Shown: positions 32,231-42,683, numbered from the stretch's first letter. The stretch is DNA of 64,000 nucleotides from CAWAYR01 sp050250875 (GCA_050250875.1 JBFWNV010000014.1:1-64000); one strand, 5' to 3'. Numbers and translations: made by a program. Notes: generated by a model from the letters alone, not told the origin.

Positions 32231-33694
32231 ATGCCACGACCCTTGCTCTGCGCGACCGTGACGGCCACGACGATGGCCGAACTCCTCCAGCGCCGCGACG
32301 CCGTCCGCGGCGCCGACCTGGTGGAGCTGCGGCTCGACGGGGTCACCGACGTGGACATCGCCGGTGCGCTCGCCGGCCGCCGGCTCCCGGTGATCGCCAC
32401 CTGCCGGGCCGCCCGCCAGGGCGGCCGGTTCGACGGCAGCGAAGAGGTGCGGGTCCGCCTGCTGGAGCAGGCCTGGGAACTCGGCGCGGAGTTCGTCGAC
32501 GTCGAAAGCGACGCCGCCGACGCGCTCGTCGCGCGGGCACGCGGCCGGCGGCTCGTCCGCTCGCATCACGACTTCACGGGCGGCGTCGCCGAGGCCGCCG
32601 ATCGGCTCCGGCACCTGCTGGCGTCGGGCGCGGAGGTCGGCAAGATCGCCGTCACCGTCACGCGGCTCGACGAGCTGCCGGACCTGGCGGCGCTGGGCCG
32701 ATCGGCCGGCGGCCGCGCGGTGGTGCTGGCCATGGGGGAGGCGGGACTGGCATCGCGGGTCCTGGCGGAGCGCTTCGCGGCGCGGTGGACCTACGCCGGC
32801 GACGGCGTGGCCCCCGGCCAGGCGCCGCTGGCGCGGATGCGTGACGAGTTCCGCGTCCCGGCCATCGGCCCCTCGACGCGGGTCTTCGGCGTCATCGGCC
32901 GGCCGCTGGCGCATTCGCTCTCGCCGGCGATGCACAACGCCGCCTTCGCCGCCGCCGGCCTCGACGCCGTCTACCTGCCGCTCGCCGCCGCCGACTTCGC
33001 CGACTTCGTAGGGTTCGCCCGCGCCTTCGCGGTCGAGGGCGTCTCGGTCACGGCGCCCTACAAGGTCGAGGCGCTGGCCGCGGCCGACGCGGCCGACGCC
33101 CTCACCCGTCAGGTCGGCGCCGCCAACACCCTGCGCCGCGCCGCGGGCGGCTGGGACGCCCGCAACACCGATGTCGCCGGCGTCGTCGCGCCGCTGGCCG
33201 GCCGCGATCTGCGCGGCCGCGCCGTGGCGATTCTCGGGGCGGGCGGGGCCGCGCGCGCGGTCGTCGTGGCGATGCGCGAGACGGGAGCCGTCGTCACCAT
33301 CCACGCACGGCGGGCCGGGGCGGCGACGCGGCTCGCCGCCGACCTCGGCGTCGCGGCGGGTGAGTGGCCGCCCGCCGCCGACTGGGACGTGCTCGTCAAC
33401 ACCACCCCGGTCGGCACCGCGCCGGCCCTCGACGATCAGCCGATCGCGCTGCACGGATCGCTGGCGGGACGGCTCGTCTACGACCTGATCTACGCGCCGC
33501 GTGACACGGCGCTGCTGCGCCGGGCGCGGGCGCTCGGCGCCGAGACGCTCGATGGATTGCCCATGCTGGCCGCGCAGGCGGCCGCCCAGTTCACCTGGTG
33601 GACCGGTCTGCCGTCGCCCGCGGCCGTGATGCAGCGGGCCGCCCTCGCGGGCCGGCCGGCCGATCTGCCCCTTTCCGTGCCCGGTCGCGCATGA
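32231..33694 (+). CDS. aroDE: Bifunctional 3-dehydroquinate dehydratase/shikimate dehydrogenase
   Basis: The protein is 487 aa, a fusion. Residues ~1-205 are type I dehydroquinase: DLVELRLD near the start, RSHHDF with the catalytic His, and a Schiff-base Lys in GKIAVTVT. Residues ~215-480 are shikimate dehydrogenase: GRPLAHSLSPAMHNAAF, SVTAPYKVE with the catalytic Lys, an NADP loop GAGGAARAVV and the NTTPVGT motif. It performs two successive shikimate-pathway steps. The ATG at 32231 has an AGGA just upstream and lies 13 bases after the attenuator. Its stop overlaps trpE (ATGA). Confidence 0.95.
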   Translation: MPRPLLCATVTATTMAELLQRRDAVRGADLVELRLDGVTDVDIAGALAGRRLPVIATCRAARQGGRFDGSEEVRVRLLEQAWELGAEFVDVESDAADALVARARGRRLVRSHHDFTGGVAEAADRLRHLLASGAEVGKIAVTVTRLDELPDLAALGRSAGGRAVVLAMGEAGLASRVLAERFAARWTYAGDGVAPGQAPLARMRDEFRVPAIGPSTRVFGVIGRPLAHSLSPAMHNAAFAAAGLDAVYLPLAAADFADFVGFARAFAVEGVSVTAPYKVEALAAADAADALTRQVGAANTLRRAAGGWDARNTDVAGVVAPLAGRDLRGRAVAILGAGGAARAVVVAMRETGAVVTIHARRAGAATRLAADLGVAAGEWPPAADWDVLVNTTPVGTAPALDDQPIALHGSLAGRLVYDLIYAPRDTALLRRARALGAETLDGLPMLAAQAAAQFTWWTGLPSPAAVMQRAALAGRPADLPLSVPGRA

Positions 33695-35163
33695 AGATCA
33701 CGTCGTTCGACGAGTTCGTGGACCTCGCTCAGCGAGGCAATTTCGTTCCGGTCTGCAAGGAGATCGTCGCCGACCTGCTGACCCCGGTCTCGGCGTTCCT
33801 GAAGGTGGCCGAGCACGCCGACTACGCCTTCCTGCTCGAGAGCGTGGAAGGGGGCGAGCACGTCGGCCGCTACTCGTTCCTCGGCAAGGACCCGTTCCTG
33901 GTGCTGCGCACCACCGGCGGCGTCGTGACGGTGGAGCGGTCGGGCGAGACGACCGTGCTCGACCAGAGCTACACCGACGCGCTGCGCGGGCTGATGGCCC
34001 AATACCAGTCGCCGTTCGTCCCCGGACTGCCGCGCTTCACCGGCGGCGCGGTCGGCTACCTCGGCTACGAAGCCGCGGCCTGGTTCGAGCCGACCACGGC
34101 CCGCGCCGACGGCGCCCGGCGGCCCGGCGACGACGCCGCGTTCATGCTCTTCGACACCGTGCTGGCGTTCGATCACGTCCAGCACCGCATCCTCGTCATC
34201 GCCAACGCCCGCATCAGCGGCGACGAGGACCTGCGGGCGCTCTACCAGTTCGCCTGCGCCAAGATCGCGTTCGTCGAGAAGGAGCTCGAGCGGCCGCTGT
34301 CGGTCACCACGCGGCGCGAGGATGGCGAGCTGGCGCTGACGTCGAACCAGACCCAGACGCAGTACGAGGCGGCGGTGCGCGCCGCCAAGGCCCACATCGC
34401 CGCCGGCGACATCTACCAGGTCGTGCTCTCGCAGCGCTTCGAGGCGGCGGTCGGCGCCGAGCCATTCACCGTCTACCGCGCGCTGCGCCACGTCAACCCG
34501 TCGCCCTACATGTTCTTCGTCCGCTGCGGCGAACGCAGCATCGTCGGCTCCTCGCCCGAGATGCTGGTGCGCGTCGAGGGCCGACATGCGGTGACCCATC
34601 CCATCGCCGGCACGCGCCCGCGCGGTCGCACGCCCGAGGAGGATCAGCGGCTCGCCGACGAGCTGAAGCGCAACGAGAAGGAGCGTGCCGAACACGTCAT
34701 GCTGGTCGATCTCGGCAGGAACGATCTCGGCCGGGTGAGCACCTACGGCTCGGTGCGCGTGCCCACCTACATGAGCCTCGAGCGCTATTCGCACGTCATG
34801 CACCTGGTGTCGGTGGTCGAAGGCCAGCTGGCCGAGGGGACCGACCGGCTCGACGCGCTGGCCGCCTGCTTCCCGGCCGGCACGGTCTCGGGGGCGCCCA
34901 AGGTGCGGGCGATGCAGATCATCAACGAGCTCGAGCCGGGGCCGCGCGGCGTCTACGCCGGCGCCGTCGGCTACCTCGACTTCGCCGGCAACCTCGACTT
35001 CTGCATCGCCATCCGCACGATCGTGCTCGAGGCCGGCCGGGCCTACGTGCAGGCCGGCGCCGGCATCGTCGCCGACTCGAATCCGACCGCCGAGTACGAC
35101 GAGACGCGCGACAAGGCCCGGGCGATGGTCCGCGCGCTCGAGCTGGCCAGGCGGGGTCTCTGA
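33691..35163 (+). CDS. trpE: Anthranilate synthase component I
   Basis: The protein is 490 aa. The Trp-feedback motif LLES is present in FLLESVEGGEHVGRYSFLG. The chorismate-binding domain has AKAHIAAGDIYQVVLSQRF, IAGTRPRGRT, DLGRNDLGRV and the PAGTVSGAPKVRAMQI signature. It makes anthranilate from chorismate with TrpG supplying ammonia. It overlaps aroDE by 4 bases and ends 3 bases before trpG. Allosteric feedback by Trp is expected in addition to attenuation. Confidence 0.97.
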   Translation: MKITSFDEFVDLAQRGNFVPVCKEIVADLLTPVSAFLKVAEHADYAFLLESVEGGEHVGRYSFLGKDPFLVLRTTGGVVTVERSGETTVLDQSYTDALRGLMAQYQSPFVPGLPRFTGGAVGYLGYEAAAWFEPTTARADGARRPGDDAAFMLFDTVLAFDHVQHRILVIANARISGDEDLRALYQFACAKIAFVEKELERPLSVTTRREDGELALTSNQTQTQYEAAVRAAKAHIAAGDIYQVVLSQRFEAAVGAEPFTVYRALRHVNPSPYMFFVRCGERSIVGSSPEMLVRVEGRHAVTHPIAGTRPRGRTPEEDQRLADELKRNEKERAEHVMLVDLGRNDLGRVSTYGSVRVPTYMSLERYSHVMHLVSVVEGQLAEGTDRLDALAACFPAGTVSGAPKVRAMQIINELEPGPRGVYAGAVGYLDFAGNLDFCIAIRTIVLEAGRAYVQAGAGIVADSNPTAEYDETRDKARAMVRALELARRGL

Positions 35164-35166
35164 CCC

Positions 35167-35736
35167 ATGGTGCTCGTCATCGACAACTACGACTCGTTCA
35201 CCTTCAACCTCGTCCAGTACCTGGGCGAGTTGGGGGCCGACGTCCAGGTGCGCCGCAACGACGCCGTCGATGTCGCCGGCGTGCGCGCGCTGGCGCCGGC
35301 GCGCATCGTCATCTCCCCCGGCCCCGGGCGGCCCGAGGACGCCGGCGTGTCGGGCGAGGTGATCCGGCAGCTCGCGGCCGAGGTGCCGATCCTCGGCGTC
35401 TGTCTGGGCCACCAGGCGATCGGCCAGGTCTTCGGCGGCCAGGTCGTCGCCGCGCCGGCGCCGCGCCACGGCAAGACCTCGTCGGTCGTCCACGACGGCC
35501 GCGGCATCTTCCACGGCCTGAGCGGCCGGTTCGACGCCGCCCGCTACCACTCGCTGGTGGTCGCCGCCACACCGTGGCCCGAGGCCCTCGAAGTCACCGC
35601 CACCGCCGACGACGACGGCGCCGTCATGGGGCTGCGGCACCGCCAGTTCCCCCTGCACGGCGTCCAGTTCCATCCCGAATCGGTGCTCACCGCCGACGGC
35701 CGGCGGCTGCTGCGCAACTTCCTGGAGCGCGCGTGA
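35167..35736 (+). CDS. trpG: Anthranilate synthase component II (glutamine amidotransferase)
   Basis: The protein is 189 aa, a class I amidotransferase. Motifs are IDNYDSFTFNLVQYL, ISPGPGRPEDAG, the nucleophile Cys in GVCLGHQAIGQ, and HGVQFHPES supplying His and Glu of the triad. It may also serve p-aminobenzoate synthesis, as is common for this family. It is followed by trpD with a 1-base stop/start overlap (TGATG). Confidence 0.96.
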   Translation: MVLVIDNYDSFTFNLVQYLGELGADVQVRRNDAVDVAGVRALAPARIVISPGPGRPEDAGVSGEVIRQLAAEVPILGVCLGHQAIGQVFGGQVVAAPAPRHGKTSSVVHDGRGIFHGLSGRFDAARYHSLVVAATPWPEALEVTATADDDGAVMGLRHRQFPLHGVQFHPESVLTADGRRLLRNFLERA

Positions 35737-36749
35737 TGATGGCCCGTCTCGTGACCAAGCTGCTGCGCCGCGACGACCTCAGCGAAGACGAGGCCGCCGC
35801 GGCGATGGACCTGGTGATGCGCGGCGAGGCCCACCCGGCGCAGCTGGCCGGCATGCTCGTCGGCCTGGCGATGAAGGGCGAACGGCCGGCGGAACTCGTC
35901 GGTCTGGCGCGCACCATGCGGGCCCGCGGGGTCACCGTCGCGGCGGATGGCGACGCCGTCGACACCTGCGGCACCGGCGGCGATCGGGCCGGCACCTTCA
36001 ACATCTCCACCGCCGCGGCGATCGTCGTCGCCGGCGCCGGGTTGCCGGTGGTCAAGCACGGCAACCGCTCGGTCTCGAGCCACTGTGGCAGCGCCGACGT
36101 GCTCGAGGCGCTCGGCGTGACGATCACCGCCGCGCCGGCGGTGGTCCAGCAGGCGCTCACCGAGGTCGGCCTGGCGTTCTGCTTCGCGCCGACCTTCCAC
36201 CCGGCGATGCGCCATGCCGTCGAGGCGCGCAAGGCGCTCGGCGTGCCGACCGCGTTCAACCTGCTCGGCCCGCTCACCAATCCCGCCCGCGTGCCGTACC
36301 AGGTGGTGGGCGTCGCCCGACCGGAGCTGACCGAGCTGATGGCCCGTGCGCTGCAGCAGCTCGGCGCGCGGCGCGCCTGGGTCGTCCACGGCGCCGACGG
36401 GCTCGACGAGCTGTCGACGACCGGCTACACCAAGGTGTCGGAGTGCCACGGAGACGTCGTCCGCACGTTCTACGTGCACCCGTCGGACGTCGGCCTGCCC
36501 AAGGCGGTGCCGCAGGCGCTGGTCGGCGCGACCGCGGCCGACAACGCCGCGATCATCCGCGCCGTGCTCGCCGGCGAACCGGGGCCGGCCCGCGACGTGG
36601 TGCTGCTGAACGCCGGCGCCGCGTTGTTCGTGGCCGGGCGGGCGGCGTCACTGCGCGAGGCGATCGCGCTGGGCGCGGCGGCGATCGCCAGCGGCGCCGC
36701 CGGGCGCACCCTCGAGGCGCTGTGTCAGGTGACGGGGCGGGCGGCATGA
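35736..36749 (+). CDS. trpD: Anthranilate phosphoribosyltransferase
   Basis: The protein is 337 aa. The PRPP and metal motifs DTCGTGGDR and FNISTAAAIV, the KHGNRSVSS loop and NLLGPLTNPA are all present. It transfers phosphoribose to anthranilate. Two consecutive ATG codons and an upstream GTG are possible starts. The first ATG, which overlaps the trpG stop, is the simplest choice. The stop overlaps trpC (ATGA). Confidence 0.96.
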   Translation: MMARLVTKLLRRDDLSEDEAAAAMDLVMRGEAHPAQLAGMLVGLAMKGERPAELVGLARTMRARGVTVAADGDAVDTCGTGGDRAGTFNISTAAAIVVAGAGLPVVKHGNRSVSSHCGSADVLEALGVTITAAPAVVQQALTEVGLAFCFAPTFHPAMRHAVEARKALGVPTAFNLLGPLTNPARVPYQVVGVARPELTELMARALQQLGARRAWVVHGADGLDELSTTGYTKVSECHGDVVRTFYVHPSDVGLPKAVPQALVGATAADNAAIIRAVLAGEPGPARDVVLLNAGAALFVAGRAASLREAIALGAAAIASGAAGRTLEALCQVTGRAA

Positions 36750-37555
36750 CGACGACGCCCGATCTGCTGGAGGCGATCGTGGCCGCCACCCGGCGCGACC
36801 TCGACGTGCGGCGCGCCGCGTTGGCCGAGGAGGCGATCGAACGGGCGGCGTGGAGCGCCCGGCTGCCGCGCGGCGAGGCCTTCGCCGCGGCGCTCGCCCG
36901 CCCCGGCACGGTGAACCTGATCGCGGAGTGCAAGCGCCGTTCGCCGTCGCGCGGCGTCCTCAAGACCGACTACGATCCGGTGGCGCAGGCGATGGCCTAC
37001 GCCCGCGGCGGCGCCGCCGCCGTCTCGGTGCTGACCGAGCCGGCGTTCTTCGACGGCGCGCTCGATCACCTGGCACGCGTCCGTACCGCCATCGACCTGC
37101 CGATCCTCCGCAAGGACTTCCTGGTCGATCCGTACCAGTTGTACGAGGCCCGCGTCGCCGGCGCCGACGCCGTCCTGCTGATCGTCGCGGCGCTCGACCA
37201 GGCCGGGCTGACCCGCCTGCTGGCCGAGGCGCACCAGCTCGGCCTGGCGGCCCTCGTGGAGGTGCACGACGACCGGGACCTCGACCGCGCCCTGGCCGCC
37301 GGCGCCACCGTGATCGGGGTCAACAACCGCAGTCTCCGTACGCTCGCCGTCGATCTCGACGTTTCGGCACGCCTGGCGGCGCGCCTGCCGGCCGGCGTCA
37401 CGGCGGTCAGCGAGAGCGGCGTCGGCTCGGCGGCCGACCTGCGTCGGCTCGCCGCACTCGGCTATCAGGCCTTTCTCGTCGGCGAGCGGTTGATGACCGC
37501 CACCGACCCGGAAGCCGATCTGCGGGCACTGTGCCGCGCCGGAGCGGCCGCGTGA
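36746..37555 (+). CDS. trpC: Indole-3-glycerol phosphate synthase
   Basis: The protein is 269 aa, a (beta/alpha)8 barrel. Motifs are LIAECKRRSPSRGVL (catalytic Lys), LTEPAFFDGALDHL, LRKDFLVDPYQLYEAR, VIGVNNRSLRTL and AVSESGVGS. It closes the indole ring of indole-3-glycerol phosphate. It is separate from trpF, not fused as in enterobacteria. It overlaps both neighbours (ATGA and GTGA). Confidence 0.97.
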   Translation: MTTTPDLLEAIVAATRRDLDVRRAALAEEAIERAAWSARLPRGEAFAAALARPGTVNLIAECKRRSPSRGVLKTDYDPVAQAMAYARGGAAAVSVLTEPAFFDGALDHLARVRTAIDLPILRKDFLVDPYQLYEARVAGADAVLLIVAALDQAGLTRLLAEAHQLGLAALVEVHDDRDLDRALAAGATVIGVNNRSLRTLAVDLDVSARLAARLPAGVTAVSESGVGSAADLRRLAALGYQAFLVGERLMTATDPEADLRALCRAGAAA

Positions 37556-38177
37556 GGACCACGCGCATCAAGATCTGCGGCTTCACGCGCGCCGAGGACG
37601 TCGCCGCCGCCGCCCGCCTCGGCATCGACGCTGCCGGGTTCGTGCTCTGGCCGGGGAGCCCGCGCGCCGTCGATGTCCCGGCCGCGGCCGCGCTCGGCCG
37701 CGCGCTGCCGCCGTGGACCGTGCGCGTCGGCGTCTTCGTCTCGGCGTCGGTCGACGCGGTGGCGGCGGCGGTGCGCGCCGCCGGACTCGGCGCCGTCCAG
37801 CTCCACGGCGTGGCCGATCCGACGCCCTACGCCGCGTTGCCGGTGCCGGTGGTCTGGTCACTGCCGCTCCGGGCCGACGGCCCCGACCCGACGGCGGCCG
37901 CCGGGACCACCCTGATGATCGACGCCTACGATCCGCGCCGCCACGGCGGCACCGGGCGGGCGGTGGACTGGACGCGCGCCGCGGCCATCGCCGCGCGCGA
38001 GCCGCTGGTCCTGGCCGGCGGGCTGACGCCCGACAACGTCGCCGCCGCCGTGCGCCAGGTGCGGCCCTACGCCGTCGACGTGTCGTCGGGCGTGGAGGAC
38101 GCGCCCGGCGTCAAGTCGGCGGCGCGGATGGCTGCCTTCGTCGCCGCGGTCCGCGGCACTCCCGAAGAGGTTCCCGC

Positions 38178-38181
<4 letters not shown>
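37552..38181 (+). CDS. trpF: Phosphoribosylanthranilate isomerase
   Basis: The protein is 209 aa. It begins KICGFTRAEDV with the catalytic Cys, has GAVQLHGVADPTPY and ends with LAGGLTPDNVAAAV and VDVSSGVEDAPGVKS (catalytic Asp region). It isomerises phosphoribosylanthranilate to CdRP. The GTG start overlaps the trpC stop (GTGA), and the stop overlaps trpB (ATGA). Confidence 0.96.
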
Positions 38182-39448
<1,267 letters not shown>

Positions 39449-39452
<4 letters not shown>

Positions 39453-40234
39453 GCCGGCTCGACCGCACCTTCGCCGCTCTGCGCGCCGCCGGGCGCCCCG
39501 GCCTCGTCGCCTACGTGACCGCCGGCGATCCGGATCTCGCCCGCTCGGCCGACGTCATTCGCGCCGTCGATCGCGGCGGGGCCGACGTCATCGAGCTCGG
39601 CGTGCCGTTCTCCGATCCGCTCGCCGACGGACCGGTCATCCAGCGCGCCACCGAACGGGCGCTGGCCGCGGGCGCCACCCTCACCGGGGTCCTCGACCTG
39701 GCCGCTGCGATCCGCGGCGATGTGCGGGCGCCGCTCGTGCTCTTCACCTACGCCAACCCGGTGATGCGCCTCGGCCTCGACCCCTTCGCCGCCCGGGCCG
39801 CCGCCGCCGGCATCGACGGCGTGCTGGTCCTCGACCTGCCGCCCGAAGAGGCCGAGGAGGCGCAGGCCACGTTCCGCCGGCACGGCCTTGATACAATTTT
39901 TCTCTTGAGCCCGACGACCACGCCGGCCCGGATCCGCCGCGCCGCGGAGCTCGGCGGCGGCTTCCTCTACGGGATTTCACGGCTGGGCGTCACCGGCGTC
40001 CGCGACGACGTCGCCGCCTCGGCGGCCGAGCTGGCCGCGCGCGTCCGCGCCGAGACCGATCGGCCGCTCGCGCTCGGCTTCGGTTTCTCGCGCCCGGAGC
40101 ACGTCCGCGCCGTCGGGCAGTGGGCCGATGCCGCTGTGGTCGGCTCGGCGCTGGTGAACGTCGTCGCCGAACATGGCGGCTCGGCCGATCTGGCCGGTGA
40201 GGTGGAGCGCTACGTGCGATGGCTGCGGAGCTGA
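39449..40234 (+). CDS. trpA: Tryptophan synthase alpha chain
   Basis: The protein is 261 aa. Signature features are LVAYVTAGDPD, the catalytic Glu in VIELGVPFSDPLADGP, a catalytic Asp in GVLVLDLPPEEAEE, FLLSPTTTPARI and GFGFSRPEHV. It cleaves indole-3-glycerol phosphate. An unusually AT-rich run of codons near 39890-39907 (Asp-Thr-Ile-Phe-Leu-Leu) contains an extended -10 sequence, suggesting an internal promoter. The 3' end overlaps aroQ by 16 bases. Confidence 0.97.
39889..39897 (+). promoter_or_regulatory. Putative internal promoter inside trpA
   Basis: An exact extended -10 (TG-A-TACAAT) sits in four low-GC codons (ACA, ATT, TTT, TTG close together) that are otherwise avoided here. It could drive aroQ-aroF-tyrA independently of the attenuator. 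No -35 match was found. Confidence 0.35.
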
Positions 40235-40554
40235 GCGTCGAGGCCCTGCGCGACGAGATCGATCAGATCGACGAGGTCATCGTCCGCCTGCTCGATCGAC
40301 GGGCGCGCTGCGCCTACGCCATCGGCCGCGCCAAGCACGAACAGGGCCGGCCGATCTACGAACCGGCGCGCGAAGCCGCGGTGCTGCAGCACGTCCGCAC
40401 GGTCAACGCCGCGCTCGGCGGGCCGCTCGACAACGAGGCGATCGGACGGCTCTACGAACGGGTGATGGACGAGGCGCGGCGGATCCAGCGTCTCGAGGCC
40501 GAACGGGCCGACAGCGCGGCGTGGCGGGTGACGCCGGCCGCGGAAGGAGAGTAG
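40219..40554 (+). CDS. aroQ: Chorismate mutase, AroQ class
   Basis: The protein is 111 aa, all-helical. Active-site-type elements are LRDEIDQIDEVIVRLLDRRA, AYAIGRAKHEQGRPIYEPAR and the EAIGRLYERVMDEARRIQ helix. It converts chorismate to prephenate for Phe and Tyr. Here it is free-standing, not fused to prephenate dehydratase or DAHP synthase. It starts inside the end of trpA (16-base overlap). No pheA-type prephenate dehydratase is seen in the window. Confidence 0.93.
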   Translation: MAAELSVEALRDEIDQIDEVIVRLLDRRARCAYAIGRAKHEQGRPIYEPAREAAVLQHVRTVNAALGGPLDNEAIGRLYERVMDEARRIQRLEAERADSAAWRVTPAAEGE

Positions 40555-40558
40555 GGGC

Positions 40559-41605
40559 ATGGTCGTCGTGATGAAAGAGCGCGCGTCGGAGGCCCAGGTC
40601 GAGGCCGTGATCGCGCATCTGGTCGAACTCGGCATGGACGTGCACCGCTCGTCGGGTGCGGCGCGGGTCGTGCTCGGCGTCGTCGGCGCCGGCAAGGTCG
40701 ATCGCGGCCTGGTCGCGCTGATGGACGGCGTGCACGAGGTCCTGCGCATCACCGAGCCGTACAAGCTGGCCAGCCGCACCTTCAAGGCCGAGGACACGGT
40801 GATCCCGGTCGGCGACGTCCGCATCGGCGGCGACGAGGTGATCGTCATGGCCGGGCCGTGTTCGGCCGAGACCGAGCAGCAGGTCAACGCCACCGCCGCC
40901 GCCGTCAAGCGGGCCGGCGCCAAGGTGTTCCGCGGCGGCGCGTTCAAGCCGCGGTCGTCGCCCTACAGCTTCCAGGGCCACGGCGAAGAGGGCCTGCGCA
41001 TGCTGCGCGCCGGCGCCGACGCCCACGACCTCAAGCTCATCACCGAGGTGATGGACATCTCGCAGATCGAATTGATCGACCGCTACGCCGACATCTTCCA
41101 GGTCGGCGCCCGCAACATGCAGAACTTCACGCTGCTGCGGGAGCTCGGCCGCACCCGCAAGCCGGTCATGCTGAAGCGCGGCATCGCCGCGACGGTGGAG
41201 GAGTGGCTGCTGTCGGCCGAATACATCCTCTCGGGCGGCAACGGCAACGTCATGCTGTGCGAGCGCGGCATCCGCACGTTCGAGACCGCGACCCGCAACA
41301 CCCTCGACGTCTCGGCGATTCCGATCGTCAAGGAGCTGTCGCACCTGCCGATCATCGTCGACCCCAGCCATGGCACCGGGCGGCGCGACAAGGTGGCGTC
41401 GATGGCCCGGGCGGCGGCCGCGGCCGGCGCCGACGGCCTCATCATCGAGGTGCACTGCGATCCCGACCACGCCTGGTCGGACGGCGCGCAGTCGATGTTC
41501 CCGGCGCAGTTCGACCGGCTGATGGCCGAGTTGCGCATCATCGCCCCGGCCATCGGCCGCAGCATCTGCACCGAGCCGCTGGCCCGGCGCGGCTGGGCGC
41601 GCTGA
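40559..41605 (+). CDS. aroF: 3-deoxy-7-phosphoheptulonate synthase, type I-beta
   Basis: The protein is 348 aa. A regulatory ferredoxin-like N-terminal domain (residues 1-70, VVVMKERASEAQVEAVIAHL) is joined to the KDO8P-synthase-like barrel: VMAGPCSAET, KVFRGGAFKPRSSPYSFQG, MLKRGIAAT and IVDPSHGTGRRD. It commits PEP and erythrose-4-phosphate to the shikimate pathway. The N-terminal domain suggests feedback by Tyr or Phe, as known for the Thermotoga type. A GGAGAG Shine-Dalgarno precedes the ATG. Confidence 0.95.
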   Translation: MVVVMKERASEAQVEAVIAHLVELGMDVHRSSGAARVVLGVVGAGKVDRGLVALMDGVHEVLRITEPYKLASRTFKAEDTVIPVGDVRIGGDEVIVMAGPCSAETEQQVNATAAAVKRAGAKVFRGGAFKPRSSPYSFQGHGEEGLRMLRAGADAHDLKLITEVMDISQIELIDRYADIFQVGARNMQNFTLLRELGRTRKPVMLKRGIAATVEEWLLSAEYILSGGNGNVMLCERGIRTFETATRNTLDVSAIPIVKELSHLPIIVDPSHGTGRRDKVASMARAAAAAGADGLIIEVHCDPDHAWSDGAQSMFPAQFDRLMAELRIIAPAIGRSICTEPLARRGWAR

Positions 41606-41610
41606 CGCCG

Positions 41611-42471
41611 GTGACCGTCACACCGTCCGCCGCCCCGGCGCCGCCGGCGCGGGTGCTCGTCGTCGGCGCCGGCCTCATCGGCACGTCGCTCGGGCTGGCG
41701 ATGCGGCGGGCCTGGCCGGGCGTGCACGTCGACGCGATGGACGCCGCGCCGGCGCCGGCGGCGGCGCACCGCGCCGCCTTCCATCGGCTGCTCGACGCCG
41801 CGACGCCGATCCCCGCGTGCGATCTGGCCGTGCTGGCCTGTCCGGTCGATGCGATGCCGGCGTGGATGGACCGCCTGGCGGCTCTCCCCGGCGCCGTCAC
41901 GGTGACCGATGTCGGCAGCGTGAAGCGGCTGACGCGGGACGCCGCGCGCGCCGCCGGCCTCGCCCGCTACGTCGGCGGCCACCCGATGGCCGGCGCCTCG
42001 GTCGCCGGTCCGACGCTGGCCTCGGCCGGGCTCTTCGACGGCCGCCCGTGGTTCCTCGAGGCCGGCGATGCCCCGGCCGACGCGGTCGCGCGGGTGCGCG
42101 AGCTCATCGTCGCCTGCGGCGGCCAGCCCGTGCCCACCGACCCCGAGGCCCACGATGCGCTGGTCGCCGCGGTCAGCCATCTGCCGCAGCTCGTCTCCTC
42201 GCTGCTGATGTCGGTGGTGCACGACGCGGCCGGACGCGACGGCCTGGCCTGTGCCGCCGGCGGACTGCGCGACACCACGCGCCTCGCCGCCAGCGCCGGC
42301 AGCATGTGGCTGCCGATCCTCGCCGCCAACCGCGATCACCTCGCGCCGCTGGCCGCGGAGCTGGCGCGGCGGCTCGCGGCGGCCGCGGCCACGTTGCACG
42401 ACCGCGAGGCGATGGGCGAGGTGTTCGCCGCCGCCAATCGCCACCGCCGCGAGTTCGAGTCGCTGCTCTAG
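41611..42471 (+). CDS. tyrA: Prephenate dehydrogenase
   Basis: The protein is 286 aa. The NAD-binding site is VLVVGAGLIGTSLGLA, followed by TDVGSVK and the catalytic His region GGHPMAGASVAGP, and a helical C-terminal dimer domain (AAVSHLPQLVSSLL, ACAAGGLRDTTRLA). It makes 4-hydroxyphenylpyruvate for tyrosine. The GTG start is 5 bases after aroF. It is the last gene of the supra-operon. Confidence 0.94.
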   Translation: MTVTPSAAPAPPARVLVVGAGLIGTSLGLAMRRAWPGVHVDAMDAAPAPAAAHRAAFHRLLDAATPIPACDLAVLACPVDAMPAWMDRLAALPGAVTVTDVGSVKRLTRDAARAAGLARYVGGHPMAGASVAGPTLASAGLFDGRPWFLEAGDAPADAVARVRELIVACGGQPVPTDPEAHDALVAAVSHLPQLVSSLLMSVVHDAAGRDGLACAAGGLRDTTRLAASAGSMWLPILAANRDHLAPLAAELARRLAAAAATLHDREAMGEVFAAANRHRREFESLL

Positions 42472-42508
42472 GCAGTCCGTGGGGAAGTGGGCCGGCGCGG
42501 CGCGCCGG

Positions 42509-42514
42509 TATAAT
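42509..42514 (+). promoter_or_regulatory. Consensus TATAAT ahead of the CoA-transferase genes
   Basis: A perfect TATAAT lies downstream of tyrA and 169 bases before the CoA-transferase alpha ATG. It would give an unusually long leader containing the hairpin cluster. No -35 box was found. Confidence 0.4.
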
Positions 42515-42551
42515 CGCCGGTGTTCCGGGTCAGGCGTTCGGTGACAATATT

Positions 42552-42644
42552 CCGGGCGCGGCGCCCGGATCGCAAGGCGCGAGGAGCGAGCATATTGGAC
42601 GATATGTGAGCGACGAGCAACGCCGCGAGGCGGGATGCCCCGCC
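42552..42644. repeat. Intergenic hairpin cluster, possible dispersed REP-like element
   Basis: Three inverted repeats follow each other: CCGGGCGC/GCGCCCGG (42552-42568), CATAT/ATATG (42591-42606) and GGCGGG/CCCGCC (42629-42644). The middle part resembles, from memory, palindromic sequences scattered in some high-GC genomes. No coding sequence is supported here. The element may end the upstream operon or shape the leader of the next one. Confidence 0.5.
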
Positions 42645-42683
42645 AGGAAGATGCCAGCGAACGTCTGATTCGGGACACCAACC

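Noticed and set aside
42520..42609. A 29-codon frame starting 5 bases after TATAAT in the CoA-transferase leader
   Set aside because: It lies within inverted repeats, has no clear codon bias and no recognisable product. Chance is more likely.
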